From DATLED01 sp963750255 (GTDB lineage: Bacteria; Actinomycetota; Acidimicrobiia; Acidimicrobiales; CADCTF01), in contig CAVVPZ010000008.1 of NCBI GenBank assembly GCA_963750255.1, positions 806,001 to 870,000 of the forward strand: DNA of 64,000 nucleotides, in the 5' to 3' direction. A model generated the notes under the pieces. That model ran no database searches. It had not been told where the DNA came from and was given only the letters and a program-made list of their open reading frames with translations. The stretch's first letter is position 1. Every line of letters begins with the position of its first letter. Both the position numbers and the translations under genes were made by a program. Below are positions 17,869 through 25,991 of this stretch, one piece after another.

Positions 17869-19076
17869 CCGCCCGTACGTCGGCTTCCGAGCTGTCGACC
17901 CGCATCCTGCTCTTCACGGGCAAGGGCGGGGTGGGCAAGACCACGGTGGCTGCTGCGACCGCGCTCCGCTGCGCCGACGCCGGGCTGCGGACGATCGTGC
18001 TCAGCACTGATCCTGCGCATTCCCTGGCCGACGCCTTCGACACCACGCTCGACAGCACGCCCCGGCCCATCGCCGCCGACCTGTGGGGGCAACAACTCGA
18101 CGCCACCGAGCGACTCGAGGAGACCTGGGGCGATGTGCAGCGATACCTCGTCTCGCTCCTCGGCTGGTCGGGTGCGGGTGCCGTCGAGGCCGAGGAGCTC
18201 GCCGTCGTGCCCGGGCTGGAGGAGATCTTCGCCCTCGGCGACATCAAGGCGTTCGCCGAGTCGGGCGATTGGGATGTCGTGATCGTCGACTGCGCGCCGA
18301 CGGCCGAGACCTTGCGGCTGCTTTCCCTGCCCGACGTCCTCGGCTGGTACGTCGATCGCCTCCTGCCCGCCGGCCGCAGCCTGACCGGGCTGGTGCGTCC
18401 GGTGTTGCAGCGGGTCACGTCCCTGCCCGTCGCCGGCGACGACGTCTTCGACGCGCTCCGCCGCTTCTACGATCGTCTCGACGGGGTTAAGGCGCTCCTG
18501 ACCGATCGAGCCCTTGCTTCGGTCCGGCTCGTCGTCAACCCCGAGCGGATGGTCATCGCCGAGGCCCGTCGGACGGCGACCTACCTCGGGCTGTTCGGCT
18601 ATGCCGTCGACGCCGTCGTTGCCAACCGCCTGCTTCCCGAGGCCGTGACCGATCCGTGGTTCAAGGCCTGGAAGGAAACCCACGCCGAACATCTCGAGGC
18701 CATCGAGGAGGGATTCGCGCCGGTGCCCGTGCTCCGCGCCGAGCTCCAATCCGAGGAGCCGATCGGGCTCGACCGGCTGCGCCAACTTGCCTGTGCCCTC
18801 TACCACGACCTCGATGCGGCCGCCGTCTTGCACCAGGCCGAGCCGCTGGGCGTCGAGGGGCGGGGTGATGATCTCGTCCTCAGCCTCGACCTCCCATTTG
18901 CCGATCGGGACGAAATGGAAGTCGGTCGAAGCCCAGAAGAGCTCTTGGTACGCGTCGGTGCCCACCGGCGGGCCATCGTGTTGCCGGACTCGCTCCGTCG
19001 TCGCGACGTTCGAGGTGCGACGATGGTGGGCGACCGGCTCGAAGTCGTCTTCGCCCCCAGGAACGAGGAGTCGTAG
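17865..19076 (+). CDS. ArsA/GET3-family ATPase
   Basis: A 403-aa deviant-Walker ATPase. The P-loop is ILLFTGKGGVGKTTVA (about residues 14-29), followed by STDPAHSLADAFD and VIVDCAPTAETLRLL, all diagnostic of the ArsA/GET3 family. A single ATPase half is present and I see no arsenite cysteine triad, so arsenite export is unlikely; a chaperone-like or lipid-related role, as for the Mtb Rv2184c homologue, is more plausible. The TTG start overlaps the SRPBCC stop, and its TAG overlaps the next GTG. Confidence 0.85.
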   Translation: MTARTSASELSTRILLFTGKGGVGKTTVAAATALRCADAGLRTIVLSTDPAHSLADAFDTTLDSTPRPIAADLWGQQLDATERLEETWGDVQRYLVSLLGWSGAGAVEAEELAVVPGLEEIFALGDIKAFAESGDWDVVIVDCAPTAETLRLLSLPDVLGWYVDRLLPAGRSLTGLVRPVLQRVTSLPVAGDDVFDALRRFYDRLDGVKALLTDRALASVRLVVNPERMVIAEARRTATYLGLFGYAVDAVVANRLLPEAVTDPWFKAWKETHAEHLEAIEEGFAPVPVLRAELQSEEPIGLDRLRQLACALYHDLDAAAVLHQAEPLGVEGRGDDLVLSLDLPFADRDEMEVGRSPEELLVRVGAHRRAIVLPDSLRRRDVRGATMVGDRLEVVFAPRNEES

Positions 19077-19324
19077 TGAACGAAGAGCGGGCCCGCGAGG
19101 GGGTCGAACATCTCCAGACGGCAGCCGTCGAAGTGATCGCCGCGTTACGGGCCTTTCTCGACGTGGTCGAAGAGGTCGTGCGGGATCCGGGTGCCGTGAT
19201 GGCGATGGCCACCTCGGTGGCCGAGACTGCGACCCGGGTCGCCACACCCGCCCCCTCCGCCTCGAACCCCTCCGACTCGAGTCATGACGGAGATGGACGC
19301 GTCGCCCGGATCCGGGTGTCGTGA
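19076..19324 (+). CDS. Small hypothetical protein
   Basis: An 82-aa protein: a helical N-terminal half (GVEHLQTAAVEVIAALRAFLDVVEEVV) and a Ser/Pro/Asp-rich disordered tail. No recognisable family. Both ends overlap neighbours (GTG within the ArsA stop; its TGA overlaps the next GTG), so it is firmly inside the operon and probably belongs to the ArsA/coiled-coil module. Confidence 0.6.
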   Translation: MNEERAREGVEHLQTAAVEVIAALRAFLDVVEEVVRDPGAVMAMATSVAETATRVATPAPSASNPSDSSHDGDGRVARIRVS

Positions 19325-21396
19325 GGTTCACTCGAATCGCCTCCGACGGCGGGGCCATCGACCTTCATGTGGGCGTCACGGTCGTCACCGGCCTCGACGC
19401 CGAAGCCCGCCAACAACTCGCGCGCGAACTCGACCAGGCGGCCGTCGGGTCGGCGACCGCCACGCGGATCGAGACCGATGCCGGGCCGATGTCCGCCATC
19501 CCCGGCGCCCCCGGTATGTCGGTCCTCGCCGAAAATCTGCCCGGCGCGGTCGTCCACGCTCCGCAGGCGGCCGACGCCGACTCTGGTCTCGAGGCCCAAG
19601 TCGGTGAGGCTCGGGGCCGGCTCCAACAGGCCGAGGCAAGCCTGACTGCCGCCGAGCGTGCCCTGTCCGAGGCCTCCGCCGCCCGCACGGCCGCGGGGCG
19701 GGGACTCGATCGTGCCGCGGCGGCGGCCGTCACGGCAGCCGAGGCTGCGCTCACGGCGGCCCGGACGCGAGAAGCGACGGCCCGCACCGCACTCGAGGCC
19801 GCCGAAACCGAGCTCAATGCTCTCGCCGCCGAGGGTGTGAACAAGGCGACCCGGGCGGGTCGGGGCGAAATGCTCCGGGCCGAACAGACCAACCTCGAGC
19901 GCCAGCGTTCGGCGCTCGTCGCCCAGCTGGTGGCGGCGGGAGACCCGGGCGATTCCAAACCGGTCGAGGAAGCGCTCGCCGGCCTCCGTCGGCTGCGCTC
20001 GGTCAAACCGAAGCCGTCAGCCGATGCGTCTGCGCTGGCCGACCGTTGGGTCTCGGTACGCCAAGACCTTGCGAAGCTCCCGCAGCCACCCCAGCCGCCC
20101 GAGTGGTTGGTCACCCCCGCTCTGGCCTCGCTGCAAGAGGCGCAGGCGGCGCTCGCGGCTCTGGAGTCAGGGAGCCCGTCGCCCGAGACCGACCCGACGA
20201 AAGTCGCGGCCCTCGACGTTGCCCATCGAGAGGTCCTCGAGGCCGAACAGAAGGCCATGAAGAAGGGCAGTCGAGCCAATCGCCGTCGACTCGACCTCGC
20301 CCATGATGCCGAGCAGACCGCCCTCGCCGCCCTCGGCGTCAACAGCTATGGCGAGTTCCTCCAACGGGTGGCGCCGCTCCTCGACTCGCCCACCGGCGGA
20401 CGAGACCGGCTCGACGCCGCCCGTGCCGCGGTGGCCGACGCCGAAGCGGTGTGGGAAGAGTTGCACGGGGGCCAGGCGTCCCCGCAGTGGACCAAGCTCA
20501 AGGCCGAGCAGGCCAAAGTGCGGACTGAGGCCCACGCACTGTTGGGCGACGAGGTCGAAGACGCGGCCCTTGAACGAGCGTTGCGCGACCACCTCGAGTC
20601 GGTGGTCGACAGCGACTGGGCCGAGCAGGCCCTCGTCACTGCGCTCGGGTCCGCCGGCGTGATCGTCGGCCCCGGGGTCGATCCCGAGAAGGCGGCCGAC
20701 GAGTGGCTGGCATCGGTGCCCGAAGCCCGGCAGTCGCGCGAGGCGGTCGAAGCCGAACTCAGCCAACTCGATGGCCGCCTCACCGCCGTCGAGGAGGAAC
20801 TGGCCGAACACCACGCTGATGCCTTCTTCGCCGACGAGCCGTCGACGCCGGATGAAGGGGCGGTTGAACGGCTCCGGGCTGCGCTCGACCAAGCCGTCGC
20901 TACGGTCGCCAAGGCGGAGGGTCACCTCAACGAAGCAATGGCGTCGAAGGCGGAGGCCGACGGCAAGGCCGACGAGGTCGCCGCCCTCGAGACCGCCGAG
21001 TCGTCGGCTCGGGCCGAGGTCGACCGTCGGCGTGAGGCGCTGGCCGAGGCCAAGACTGCACTCGTCGCCGTTGAGCAACGGGTGGCCGCCGCCGCATCGT
21101 CCGACCGACCCCTCGCCGGCGGCGTCGATCTGAGCGCGGTGGTCGGCATGGAGGCCGAGGCCTATCTGCTGGCCCGTGTTGCGTCGCTCCGAGGCGCCCC
21201 CGGTGGGCCGCTCCCGATGGTCGTCGACGCCGCCGTCATCGCTGGACTGTCCGATGGTGCGTCCCGGCGGGTGCTCCGTCTGTTGTCGCGACTGGCGGGA
21301 TCGATGCAGCTGATCGTGCTCGGCGACAACGAAACGATCACGACCTGGGCGGCTGGTCTGGGCGACCAGGCCGCTGTCCGGACCGTGGCGAGGTAA
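19321..21396 (+). CDS. Coiled-coil protein resembling an SMC/Rad50 ATPase without P-loop
   Basis: A 691-aa protein. Residues ~1-45 (FTRIASDGGAIDLHVGVTVVTGLDAEARQQL) occupy the position of an SMC/RecN N-terminal ATPase strand, but the GxxGxGKS loop is replaced by GLDAEARQ. A central ~500-residue Ala/Glu/Arg coiled coil follows. The end (GGPLPMVVDAAVIAGLSDGASRRVLRLLSRLAGSMQLIVLGDNE) mimics Walker B, signature and D-loop positions, yet with Ala instead of the catalytic acidic pair. It may be a pseudo-ATPase scaffold. It starts with GTG in a GTGA overlap, downstream of the ArsA-like gene. Confidence 0.65.
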   Translation: MRFTRIASDGGAIDLHVGVTVVTGLDAEARQQLARELDQAAVGSATATRIETDAGPMSAIPGAPGMSVLAENLPGAVVHAPQAADADSGLEAQVGEARGRLQQAEASLTAAERALSEASAARTAAGRGLDRAAAAAVTAAEAALTAARTREATARTALEAAETELNALAAEGVNKATRAGRGEMLRAEQTNLERQRSALVAQLVAAGDPGDSKPVEEALAGLRRLRSVKPKPSADASALADRWVSVRQDLAKLPQPPQPPEWLVTPALASLQEAQAALAALESGSPSPETDPTKVAALDVAHREVLEAEQKAMKKGSRANRRRLDLAHDAEQTALAALGVNSYGEFLQRVAPLLDSPTGGRDRLDAARAAVADAEAVWEELHGGQASPQWTKLKAEQAKVRTEAHALLGDEVEDAALERALRDHLESVVDSDWAEQALVTALGSAGVIVGPGVDPEKAADEWLASVPEARQSREAVEAELSQLDGRLTAVEEELAEHHADAFFADEPSTPDEGAVERLRAALDQAVATVAKAEGHLNEAMASKAEADGKADEVAALETAESSARAEVDRRREALAEAKTALVAVEQRVAAAASSDRPLAGGVDLSAVVGMEAEAYLLARVASLRGAPGGPLPMVVDAAVIAGLSDGASRRVLRLLSRLAGSMQLIVLGDNETITTWAAGLGDQAAVRTVAR

Positions 21397-21420
21397 GCAA
21401 CAACCAACCCAGGAGGTCAC

Positions 21421-22539
21421 GTGGCCCTGCTCAACGAGGATTCCATCCGAGCTTTGGCGTCGTTCAAGGCGGCCGATCGTCCGGTCGTCACGGCGTACCT
21501 CGATGTCGACGGGAAGCGATGGCCGAAGTTCGCCGACGTCGAGGCTCGGTTCGACCGCATGATCCGAGAGGCCACCGACGAAGCCGGCGCCAACGGTCAC
21601 GCCCAAGCCGTCGGTGACCTGCAACGCATCCAGGAGCGGGTCCACGAGGGGGTCGATCGATCCCGCACCCGGGGCGTGGCCGTCTTCTCGAGCGGCGAAG
21701 ATCTCTGGGAGGTGCACGAACTTCCCGTCCGGGTCAAGGACCAGGTCGTGGTCAACCAGTCGCCCCACGTCCGCCAACTCGAAGCGATTGTCGACAACTA
21801 CAAGGGTTTCGGGCTCCTGCTCGCCGACAAGCAGCGCACCCGCATGTTCGTCTTCGAACTCAGCCAACTCGTCGACAAGAGCGAGGCGTTCGACGCCCTG
21901 CCCCGACACGAGGACGATGCGGGCGACCGCGACCGGGGTCACACCGACCATCACCTCGAGGAGGCCACCCATCAGCACGTAAAGCGCGCTGCGGCCGTGG
22001 CCTTCGAGGCCTGGAAGCAGCACCCGTTCGATCACCTCATTCTCAGCGCCGGACCGGAGATCGCGTCCGAACTCGAGGCTGATCTCCACGCCTATCTGCG
22101 AGAACGCATCCGAGCCCGAATCAACATCCCGGCGACGTCGTCGGAGAGCGCCATCGTCGAAGCCGTGCTCGAAGTCGAGGAGCAGGTCGAACGTGAGCGC
22201 GAGCAGGAGACGGTCGAGCGGCTCAAAGCGGCGACCGGAGCCAACCGGGGTGGCGTCTGTGGCCTCGAGGACACGCTCACCGCCGTCGCCGAGAAGCGAG
22301 TCGACACGCTCGTTGTCTCCGACGGCTTCGTGGCCGAGGGCTGGCGCTGCGGGGGTTGCGGAAGGCTGGCGGCCAAGGGCCGCACGTGTCCGGTTTGCGG
22401 CAAGGAGATGGCCCATGTCGACGACGTCGTCGAGGAAGCCGTCGAGGAGTCGCTCCTGCAGTCATGCCATGTCGAGGTGTGCGTGGGCAATGCCGACCTC
22501 GACGTCGCGGGGAGGATTGGCGCGCTGCTGCGGTTCTGA
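21421..22539 (+). CDS. baeRF-family (eRF1/Vms1-like) protein with zinc ribbon
   Basis: A 372-aa protein that fits the bacterial archaeo-eukaryotic release factor superfamily. The N-terminal part (RPVVTAYLDVDGKRWPKF) leads to a middle domain (GFGLLLADKQRTRMFVFELSQL), then HLILSAGPEIASELEADLHAYL with RARINIP, and finally a zinc ribbon (CGGCGRLAAKGRTCPVCGKEM). No GGQ tripeptide is visible; a His-rich RGHTDHHLEEATHQH loop (about residues 173-187) lies in the central domain. A ribosome-rescue or peptidyl-tRNA hydrolase role is inference. A strong AGGAGG precedes GTG 21421. Confidence 0.7.
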   Translation: MALLNEDSIRALASFKAADRPVVTAYLDVDGKRWPKFADVEARFDRMIREATDEAGANGHAQAVGDLQRIQERVHEGVDRSRTRGVAVFSSGEDLWEVHELPVRVKDQVVVNQSPHVRQLEAIVDNYKGFGLLLADKQRTRMFVFELSQLVDKSEAFDALPRHEDDAGDRDRGHTDHHLEEATHQHVKRAAAVAFEAWKQHPFDHLILSAGPEIASELEADLHAYLRERIRARINIPATSSESAIVEAVLEVEEQVEREREQETVERLKAATGANRGGVCGLEDTLTAVAEKRVDTLVVSDGFVAEGWRCGGCGRLAAKGRTCPVCGKEMAHVDDVVEEAVEESLLQSCHVEVCVGNADLDVAGRIGALLRF

Positions 22540-22562
22540 GAGCGTGCCGTAGCCTGCGCGGC

Positions 22563-23510
22563 ATGGAACTCACGGTCGGCGTGGACCTCGGCGGCACCAA
22601 ATGCCTCGGGGTCCTCGCCGATGGGGCCGGCAACGTCGTCGACGAGGTCCGCCAGCCGACGCCGGCCGGATCGGATGCCATCCTTTCCGTGGTTGGGGAG
22701 GTGGCCGAAACGCTCATCGCCCGCGCTCCGTCGGGCCGCGTGGGCGCCGTCGGCGTCGGCGCCCCGGGACTCGTCGATGGCAAAGGAGTGCTGCGCTACG
22801 GCCCCAACCTCCCGGGCGTCGCCGGCCTGGCGTTGGCTGAGCCCCTCGGTCGACGCTTCGGGATCCCGGTGGTCGTCGACAACGACGCCAGCTGCGCCGG
22901 ATGGGGAGAGTCGGCGGCCGCCGAGGGAGCAGGGGTCGGCCGCAACGACCTGCTGTTGGTGACCCTCGGGACCGGGATCGGTGGGGGGATCGTGATCGAC
23001 GGGCACTTGTTCCGCGGCGCCCACGGGTTCGCAGGTGAGATCGGGCACATGGTCGTCGATCCCCATGGGCCGCGATGTCCGTGCGGGCAGCGGGGCTGCT
23101 GGGAGCGGTTTGCGTCGGGCAGCGGACTTGGGCGCATCGCCCGGGAGGCGGCCCTGAGTGGTCGGGCCGCCCGGGTCGTCGCCTTGGCCGGTGGTGACCC
23201 CGAATTGGTCAAAGGCGAGCACGTCACCGGCGCCGCCGGCGAGGGCGACGCCGAAGCGCTCGCGATCATGGCCGACTTCGGGTGGTGGGTCGCCCTCGGC
23301 TTGGCCAACTTGGCCAACATCTTCGACCCGACCCTGTTCGTCCTCGGCGGAGGACTGGTCGAGGCCGGCGAGGTCCTGCTCGACCCGGTTCGCTCCGCGT
23401 TCGCCGACCTCGTCGAGGGTGCCGAACACCGGCCCGACATCGAGATCGTCCCGGCCGCGCTGGGCGAGCGGGCGGGCGCGATCGGCGCCGCGTTGTTGGC
23501 CCGACGATGA
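22563..23510 (+). CDS. ROK-family glucokinase
   Basis: A 315-aa sugar kinase phosphorylating glucose (possibly with polyphosphate as well as ATP). It has the phosphate-1 motif VGVDLGGTKCLGVLAD, the catalytic VVDNDASCAGWGE, the adenosine region LGTGIGGGIVIDG, the ROK signature with EIGHM and the zinc site CPCGQRGCWE, which is complete. ATG 22563 follows TAGCCT (22550-22555) by 7 bases, so it is leaderless; longer upstream frames are rejected. The stop overlaps the next ATG. Confidence 0.88.
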   Translation: MELTVGVDLGGTKCLGVLADGAGNVVDEVRQPTPAGSDAILSVVGEVAETLIARAPSGRVGAVGVGAPGLVDGKGVLRYGPNLPGVAGLALAEPLGRRFGIPVVVDNDASCAGWGESAAAEGAGVGRNDLLLVTLGTGIGGGIVIDGHLFRGAHGFAGEIGHMVVDPHGPRCPCGQRGCWERFASGSGLGRIAREAALSGRAARVVALAGGDPELVKGEHVTGAAGEGDAEALAIMADFGWWVALGLANLANIFDPTLFVLGGGLVEAGEVLLDPVRSAFADLVEGAEHRPDIEIVPAALGERAGAIGAALLARR

Positions 23511-24229
23511 CGCGCCGCCTCCGCGTCGGTATCACCCTCCCGCAGTTCCGCCCCGACGTCGAGTCGTCACTCGCCGCCGCCGTCGCCGCCGAGGAGGCCG
23601 GCCTCGACGGCGCGTTCGTCTTCGACCACGTCTGGTCTATCGGCCGACCCGACCGTCCCGCGCTCAGCGCTTGGCCGCTCCTCGGTGCCCTCGCGGCTGA
23701 GACCGGAAGCCTCCACCTCGGACCCCTCGTGGCGCGGATCGGATTGCTCCCCGACGCCGTCCTCGTTCACGAACTCGAGTCGCTGCACCGCATCGCCGGT
23801 GATCGCCTGATCGCTGGACTCGGCACCGGTGACCACCTGAGCCGGGCCGAGAACGAAGCGGTGGGCGTACCGTTCGCTCCTGCCGCCGAGCGGTTGGCTG
23901 CGCTCCGAGCGGTGTGCGGGGAGCTCCGCGCCCTCGAGATTCCGAGCTGGATCGGCGGCCGGTCGACGTCCATTCACGAGACCGCTCGCTCGTGCGGAGC
24001 GGCCCTCAACCTGTGGGGCGCCGAACCCGCGGCGGTGGCGGCCGTGCGCGATGTCGAAGTGACGTGGGGAGGGATGTCGCCGCCTGACCCGGCCGCCGTG
24101 GCCGCCCTGTTGCAGTCGCTGGCCGACGCCGGAGCGACCTGGGCGGTGATCGCGCCGCCCTACGGCACGGCCCCCGACCCCGTTCCGGCTGTCGAAATGG
24201 TGGCCGAAGCGGTCGCTACCCTCCGGTAG
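23507..24229 (+). CDS. LLM-class (luciferase-like) flavin/F420 oxidoreductase, short form
   Basis: A 240-aa TIM-barrel protein: RVGITLPQFRPDVESSLAAAVAAEEAGLDGAFVFDHVW at the N-terminus and RLIAGLGTGDHLSRAENEAVGVPF in the middle, both typical of the family. It is about 60-100 residues shorter than usual, lacking much of the C-terminal barrel insertions. The substrate is unknown. ATG 23507 overlaps the glucokinase stop (ATGA), implying co-translation. Confidence 0.8.
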   Translation: MTRRLRVGITLPQFRPDVESSLAAAVAAEEAGLDGAFVFDHVWSIGRPDRPALSAWPLLGALAAETGSLHLGPLVARIGLLPDAVLVHELESLHRIAGDRLIAGLGTGDHLSRAENEAVGVPFAPAAERLAALRAVCGELRALEIPSWIGGRSTSIHETARSCGAALNLWGAEPAAVAAVRDVEVTWGGMSPPDPAAVAALLQSLADAGATWAVIAPPYGTAPDPVPAVEMVAEAVATLR

Positions 24230-24238
24230 CTTCTGGGC

Positions 24239-25417
24239 ATGGACCTCGAGTTCCGCCGCATCAACGGGCTGCCGCCGTACGTCTTGACCATCATCAACAA
24301 CCTCAAGACCGAGGCCCGTCGAGCAGGCGAGGACGTCCTCGACTTCGGGTTCGGCAACCCCGACATCCCGTCGCCGGCGATCGCGGTCGAGAAGCTGGCC
24401 GAGGCGGCCCACAACTCGCGCAATCACCGCTACTCGCTGTCCAAGGGCATCCCGAAGCTGCGCCAAGCGGTCGCCGATCTCTACCAACGCAAGTGGCAGG
24501 TGGATCTCGATCCCGAGACCGAGATCATCACGACGATCGGGGCCAAGGAGGGCCTGAGCCACCTGATGTGGGTGTTGCTCGGCCCCGGCGACAGCGCGTT
24601 CGTGCCCAGTCCGAGCTACCCGATCCACATCTACGCACCGCTCTTCGCCGGCGCCGAGGTCCAACAGGTCCGGATCGGTCCCGGTGAGGACTTCATGGGC
24701 AACCTCATCGAGGCGTGGGAGACCCAGTGGCCCAAGCCGCGGGTCCTGATCCTCTCGTTTCCCCACAATCCGACGACGGCGTGTGTCGACCTCGCGTGGA
24801 TGCAGACCCTCGTCGACTGGGCTCGCGAACACGAGGTTGTCCTGGTCCACGACTTCGCCTACAGCGACACCTCCTTCGATGGCTACAAACCGCCCTCGAT
24901 CCTGCAGGTGCCCGGCGCCAAAGAGGTTGCCGTCGAGTTGTACACGCTGACGAAGTCGTTCTCGATGGCGGGCTGGCGGGTCGGATTCCTCGTCGGCAAT
25001 GCCGAGATCGTCGCCGCGCTCGGGAAGCTCAAGAGCTATCTCGACTACGGCACCTTCCAGCCCATTCAGATCGCGGCGACGGTGGCCATGAACGAGGCGT
25101 CCGACTATCCCGATGAGGTCAACGCCATCTACGAGGTCCGGCGCAACGCCCTGATCGAAGGTCTCAACCGCATCGGGTGGGAGGTCGAGCCGCCCAAGGG
25201 CACCATGTTCGTCTGGGCGCCGATCCCCGAGCCCTACCTCGAGATGGGCAGCTTGGAGTTCTCCACCCTGCTCGTGAAGGAGGCCCACGTCGCCACCAGT
25301 CCCGGGTTCGGGTTCGGTCCCGGCGGCGAGGGTTTCGTGCGTTTCGCGCTGCTCGAGAACGAACAGCGGACCTCGCAGGCCATCCGCAACCTGCGCCGCA
25401 CCCTCACCAAGCTCTGA
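24239..25417 (+). CDS. Class I/II aminotransferase, AlaC-like
   Basis: A 392-aa PLP aminotransferase. It begins FRRINGLPPYVLTIINNLKTEARRAGEDVLDFGFGNPD, close to the AlaC/YfdZ type that makes alanine from pyruvate and glutamate. The PLP lysine is in TLTKSFSMAGWRVGF (about residue 240), with HNPTT and DFAYSD as cofactor contacts and a C-terminal GEGFVRFALLENE arginine. ATG 24239 lies 6 bases after TAGCTT (24227-24232), so it has its own leaderless promoter. It ends one base before the end of the convergent gene. Confidence 0.85.
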   Translation: MDLEFRRINGLPPYVLTIINNLKTEARRAGEDVLDFGFGNPDIPSPAIAVEKLAEAAHNSRNHRYSLSKGIPKLRQAVADLYQRKWQVDLDPETEIITTIGAKEGLSHLMWVLLGPGDSAFVPSPSYPIHIYAPLFAGAEVQQVRIGPGEDFMGNLIEAWETQWPKPRVLILSFPHNPTTACVDLAWMQTLVDWAREHEVVLVHDFAYSDTSFDGYKPPSILQVPGAKEVAVELYTLTKSFSMAGWRVGFLVGNAEIVAALGKLKSYLDYGTFQPIQIAATVAMNEASDYPDEVNAIYEVRRNALIEGLNRIGWEVEPPKGTMFVWAPIPEPYLEMGSLEFSTLLVKEAHVATSPGFGFGPGGEGFVRFALLENEQRTSQAIRNLRRTLTKL

Positions 25418-25418
25418 C

Positions 25419-25991
25419 TCAGCCGGTGACCCGCGCCAATTGTTCGGCCGGGTCCCAGCCGGCCGGCTCGGATTGCGACGACGACCAGGGCATGCCCTCG
25501 GCCACCCAGCGCCGCCGCCACTCGTCGTAGGAGATGCCGTCGTCGTCGTCGGTGACGCCGAACTGGAACCCGCACGACGGGCAGATCTCGTACGAGGCGC
25601 CACCGGTGGGGGAGCGGGGCGGCTCGGCCAGGTCGGGGTACCCGCACACGGGACACGTCCGCGACTTGGGGTCGGGGCCGGCGCCGTCGAGGACACCGGC
25701 GTCGAGTTGGAGCAGCTCGTGGAGCCGGGTGCGGAGCTCGTCGAGGCGTTCGTCGCGTCCGGGGATCCAGTAGTCGTTGAACGAACCCATCCCACCAAGG
25801 ATCGAGCCGTAGCGGTCGTGGGCCGAGCGCAGGGCTTCGGCAGGGCCGGTGTCGTCGGCGGCGCGCAGATCGTCCTCCACCGCGGCCAAGGTGGGTTCCC
25901 ACCGGCCGCCCTGATCGTCGGCCGCCACCAACTCGTGGAGGGCAGCGGCCACGTTGAGGGCCTGGGTGACGCGGTCGCCGGCGGTGCTCAT
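25419..25991 (-). CDS. Candidate immunity protein with CPxCG zinc motifs
   Basis: A 190-aa acidic protein. The N-terminal half is helical; the C-terminal half carries two knuckles, SRTCPVCGYPDL and SYEICPSCGFQFG, then YDEWRRRWVAEGMPW. It is related in pattern to CPCC-type cysteine-rich proteins often found beside polymorphic toxins. Its ATG overlaps the toxin stop by 4 bases, so the two are translationally coupled, as expected for an immunity partner. No direct functional evidence is visible; the immunity call is inference from position. Confidence 0.6.
   Translation of the reverse strand: MSTAGDRVTQALNVAAALHELVAADDQGGRWEPTLAAVEDDLRAADDTGPAEALRSAHDRYGSILGGMGSFNDYWIPGRDERLDELRTRLHELLQLDAGVLDGAGPDPKSRTCPVCGYPDLAEPPRSPTGGASYEICPSCGFQFGVTDDDDGISYDEWRRRWVAEGMPWSSSQSEPAGWDPAEQLARVTG

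Noticed and set aside
20167..22416. 749-codon minus-strand frame over the coiled-coil and baeRF genes
   Set aside because: Shadow frame; no domain, no ribosome site, and the plus-strand genes are continuous operon members.
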